A stretch of 13,911 nucleotides of DNA from Treponema sp. (GTDB lineage Bacteria > Spirochaetota > Spirochaetia > Treponematales > Breznakiellaceae): contig JAISJS010000051.1 of NCBI GenBank assembly GCA_031261385.1, positions 1-13,911 of the forward strand. The letters are read 5' to 3'. This document shows, in pieces, positions 12,856-13,911 of the stretch. The translations under genes were made by a program, and so were the position numbers. The stretch's first letter is position 1. Each line of letters starts with the position of its first letter. The notes below the pieces were generated by a model. The model saw only the letters and a program-made list of their open reading frames with translations. It searched no databases and was not told where the DNA came from.

Positions 12856-13806
12856 TTAAAATTTAGGCCGCTCCAGCGAATCAAACAACGCTGTTGAAAG
12901 ATACCGTTCTCCCGTATCGGGGAGCAGGGCGACCACAATCTTGTTTTCAAATTCGGGACGGCGGGCAATTTGGGTTGCCGCAAAAGCCGCGGCGCCCGAA
13001 GAAATACCCACCAATAAACCTTCCGTTGCGGCAAGCCGCTGGGAAGTAAGAAATGCGTCTTCTGTCCGCACCTTATAGATTTCATCGTAAACCGCTGTGT
13101 TAAGCACATTGGGTACAAAGCCCGCCCCTATGCCCTGAATCTTGTGCGGACCCGGCGCAGAACCGGAAAGCACCGCCGAATCATAGGGTTCCACCGCGAT
13201 AATTTTTATATCAGGATTTTTTTCCTTAAGAAATTCACCGACGCCGGTAATGGTTCCGCCGGTTCCTATGCCCGCAACAAATGCGGCAGCCTGCCCGTCG
13301 GTATCCCGCCATATTTCCTCGGCGGTAGTTCTCTTATGCACTTCCGGATTTGCAGGATTGTTAAACTGCTGCGGGATAAACGAATTGGGAATCTGCACAT
13401 TAAGTTCTTCAGCCTTTCTGATGGCGCCCTTCATGCCGTCTTTGCCGGGAGTCAGAACCAGTTCGGCGTTTAGGGCTTTTAACAAATTGCGCCGCTCTAC
13501 GCTCATCGTATCGGGCATGGTAAGGATTATGCGGTACCCCTTGGCGGCGGCGACAAAGGCAAGCCCCACGCCGGTATTTCCGCTCGTGGGTTCTATGATG
13601 ATGCTGTCAGGTTTTAAAAGACCTTTCTTCTCGGCGTCCTCGATCATCGCAAGGGCGATACGATCCTTCACACTTCCCAGCGGATTAAAATATTCGAGCT
13701 TGCCTACAAGCCGTCCCCGCAGCCCCAGACCTTTTCCGTAACCGGAAAGTTCCAGAAGCGGCGTATTCCCGATAAGTTCAGTCAATTTCCCCGCAATCTT
13801 CGCCAT
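12856..13806 (-). CDS. Cysteine synthase paralogue heading the nitrogenase-like operon
   Basis: This 316-residue PLP enzyme of the CysK family would add sulfide, or perhaps another thiol, to O-acetylserine. Motifs: K47 in NPLGSVKDR (Schiff base), PTSGNTG (73-79), AGIGTGGTITG (PLP-phosphate loop), KIQGIGAGFVP, and GISSGAAA. Compared with the paralogue at 4915-5835 it has the usual Gly before SVKDR, a longer N-terminal loop and a longer C-terminal tail (FDSLERPKF). AAAGGAG eight bases before the ATG supports the start. The NifB-like frame opens within 3-31 nt of its stop, so the two are co-transcribed. Placement in this operon suggests it captures sulfur released by, or supplies cysteine sulfur to, the metallo-enzyme; the first fits methylthio-alkane reductase, the second Fe-S assembly. 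Family call is firm; operon role is inference. Confidence 0.92.
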   Translation of the reverse strand: MAKIAGKLTELIGNTPLLELSGYGKGLGLRGRLVGKLEYFNPLGSVKDRIALAMIEDAEKKGLLKPDSIIIEPTSGNTGVGLAFVAAAKGYRIILTMPDTMSVERRNLLKALNAELVLTPGKDGMKGAIRKAEELNVQIPNSFIPQQFNNPANPEVHKRTTAEEIWRDTDGQAAAFVAGIGTGGTITGVGEFLKEKNPDIKIIAVEPYDSAVLSGSAPGPHKIQGIGAGFVPNVLNTAVYDEIYKVRTEDAFLTSQRLAATEGLLVGISSGAAAFAATQIARRPEFENKIVVALLPDTGERYLSTALFDSLERPKF

Positions 13807-13824
13807 TCAAATTACTCCTTTAAG

Positions 13825-13911
13825 AAAAAAAACCGCAAAGGCGAATACGGCGAATAAGGAAATATTAATTACACATCTCCTTATTTTTTCTTTCCTTATT
13901 CGCCTTCTGCG
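13825..13911 (-). terminator. Possible terminator or attenuator before the operon
   Basis: Read on the - strand, the repeat's stem ends in GCGG and is followed at once by eight T (13832-13825), then the ribosome site of the cysteine synthase gene. That is the shape of an intrinsic terminator. It would end transcripts coming from upstream, or act as an attenuator if the operon promoter lies before it. No promoter fits between the T tract and the start codon. Confidence 0.45.
13831..13911. repeat. Palindromic repeat upstream of the operon, cut by the window end
   Basis: Arms GGCGAATAAGGAAA (13849-13862) and its exact complement (13891-13904) form a 14-bp stem around a 28-nt A/T-rich loop; outer bases CGCAAA/TTCTGCG extend the pairing with a bulge. 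The left arm at 13832-13859 is the 27-of-28 match to the in-gene copy at 4027-4054. The right end is probably incomplete because the window stops. Confidence 0.75.

Noticed and set aside
8039..13806. Genuine molybdenum nitrogenase nifHDK/nifB cluster
   Set aside because: nifE/nifN and accessory genes are missing and the residues equivalent to NifD Gln191, His195 and His442 are not conserved, so the standard nif label would mislead.

Overview
The window looks like a chromosomal segment of a spirochaete, most likely a Treponema-type gut organism. I infer this from the intermediate G+C, the relaxed lipobox of the sugar-binding lipoprotein, the small secreted protein, and a nitrogenase-like gene set in an anaerobe-style context. 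No rRNA or other marker gene is present, so the taxonomy is a guess. All genes appear intact; there are no insertion sequences, tRNAs, rRNAs or CRISPR arrays.

Layout. Positions 1-303 hold no gene: two very long C homopolymers (21-96 and 102-130) and then a leader region. Positions 304-4428 (+) form a carbohydrate-uptake operon: a binding lipoprotein, two MalF/MalG-type permeases and a Gfo/Idh/MocA oxidoreductase, with no ATPase gene. A small secreted protein follows (4488-4823). Next come a cysteine synthase (4915-5835) with a consensus promoter and a dyad over its -10 box, a 156-nt imperfect palindrome (5873-6028), a stand-alone NifX/NafY-like domain protein (6125-6496) and a MATE-family exporter (6534-7907). 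A palindromic repeat with a T tract separates this + strand half from the - strand half.

The - strand half (13806 down to 8039) is the main item: a compact operon in the order cysteine synthase, NifB-like radical SAM protein, NifK-like, NifD-like, NifH-like. All six P-cluster cysteines and the cofactor-ligand cysteine of NifD are recognisable. The residues NifD uses for N2 chemistry (His195, Gln191, the FeMoco-ligand His442) are not seen at the aligned positions, and nifE/nifN are absent. This places it among nitrogenase-like (group IV) enzymes. The closest described system I know is the methylthio-alkane reductase MarBHDK of Rhodospirillum rubrum, which releases methanethiol and a hydrocarbon from methylated sulfur compounds. 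The co-transcribed cysteine synthase fits a sulfur-salvage role. A group IV enzyme implicated in N2 fixation in the termite-gut Endomicrobium is the main alternative.

The proposed working model is that the NifB-like protein makes an Fe-S-carbide precursor, the NifX-like protein may carry it, NifH-like reduces the NifDK-like catalytic component, and the CysK enzymes fix the released sulfur. A palindromic repeat family brackets the operon, and one arm of it lies in frame inside the oxidoreductase gene.
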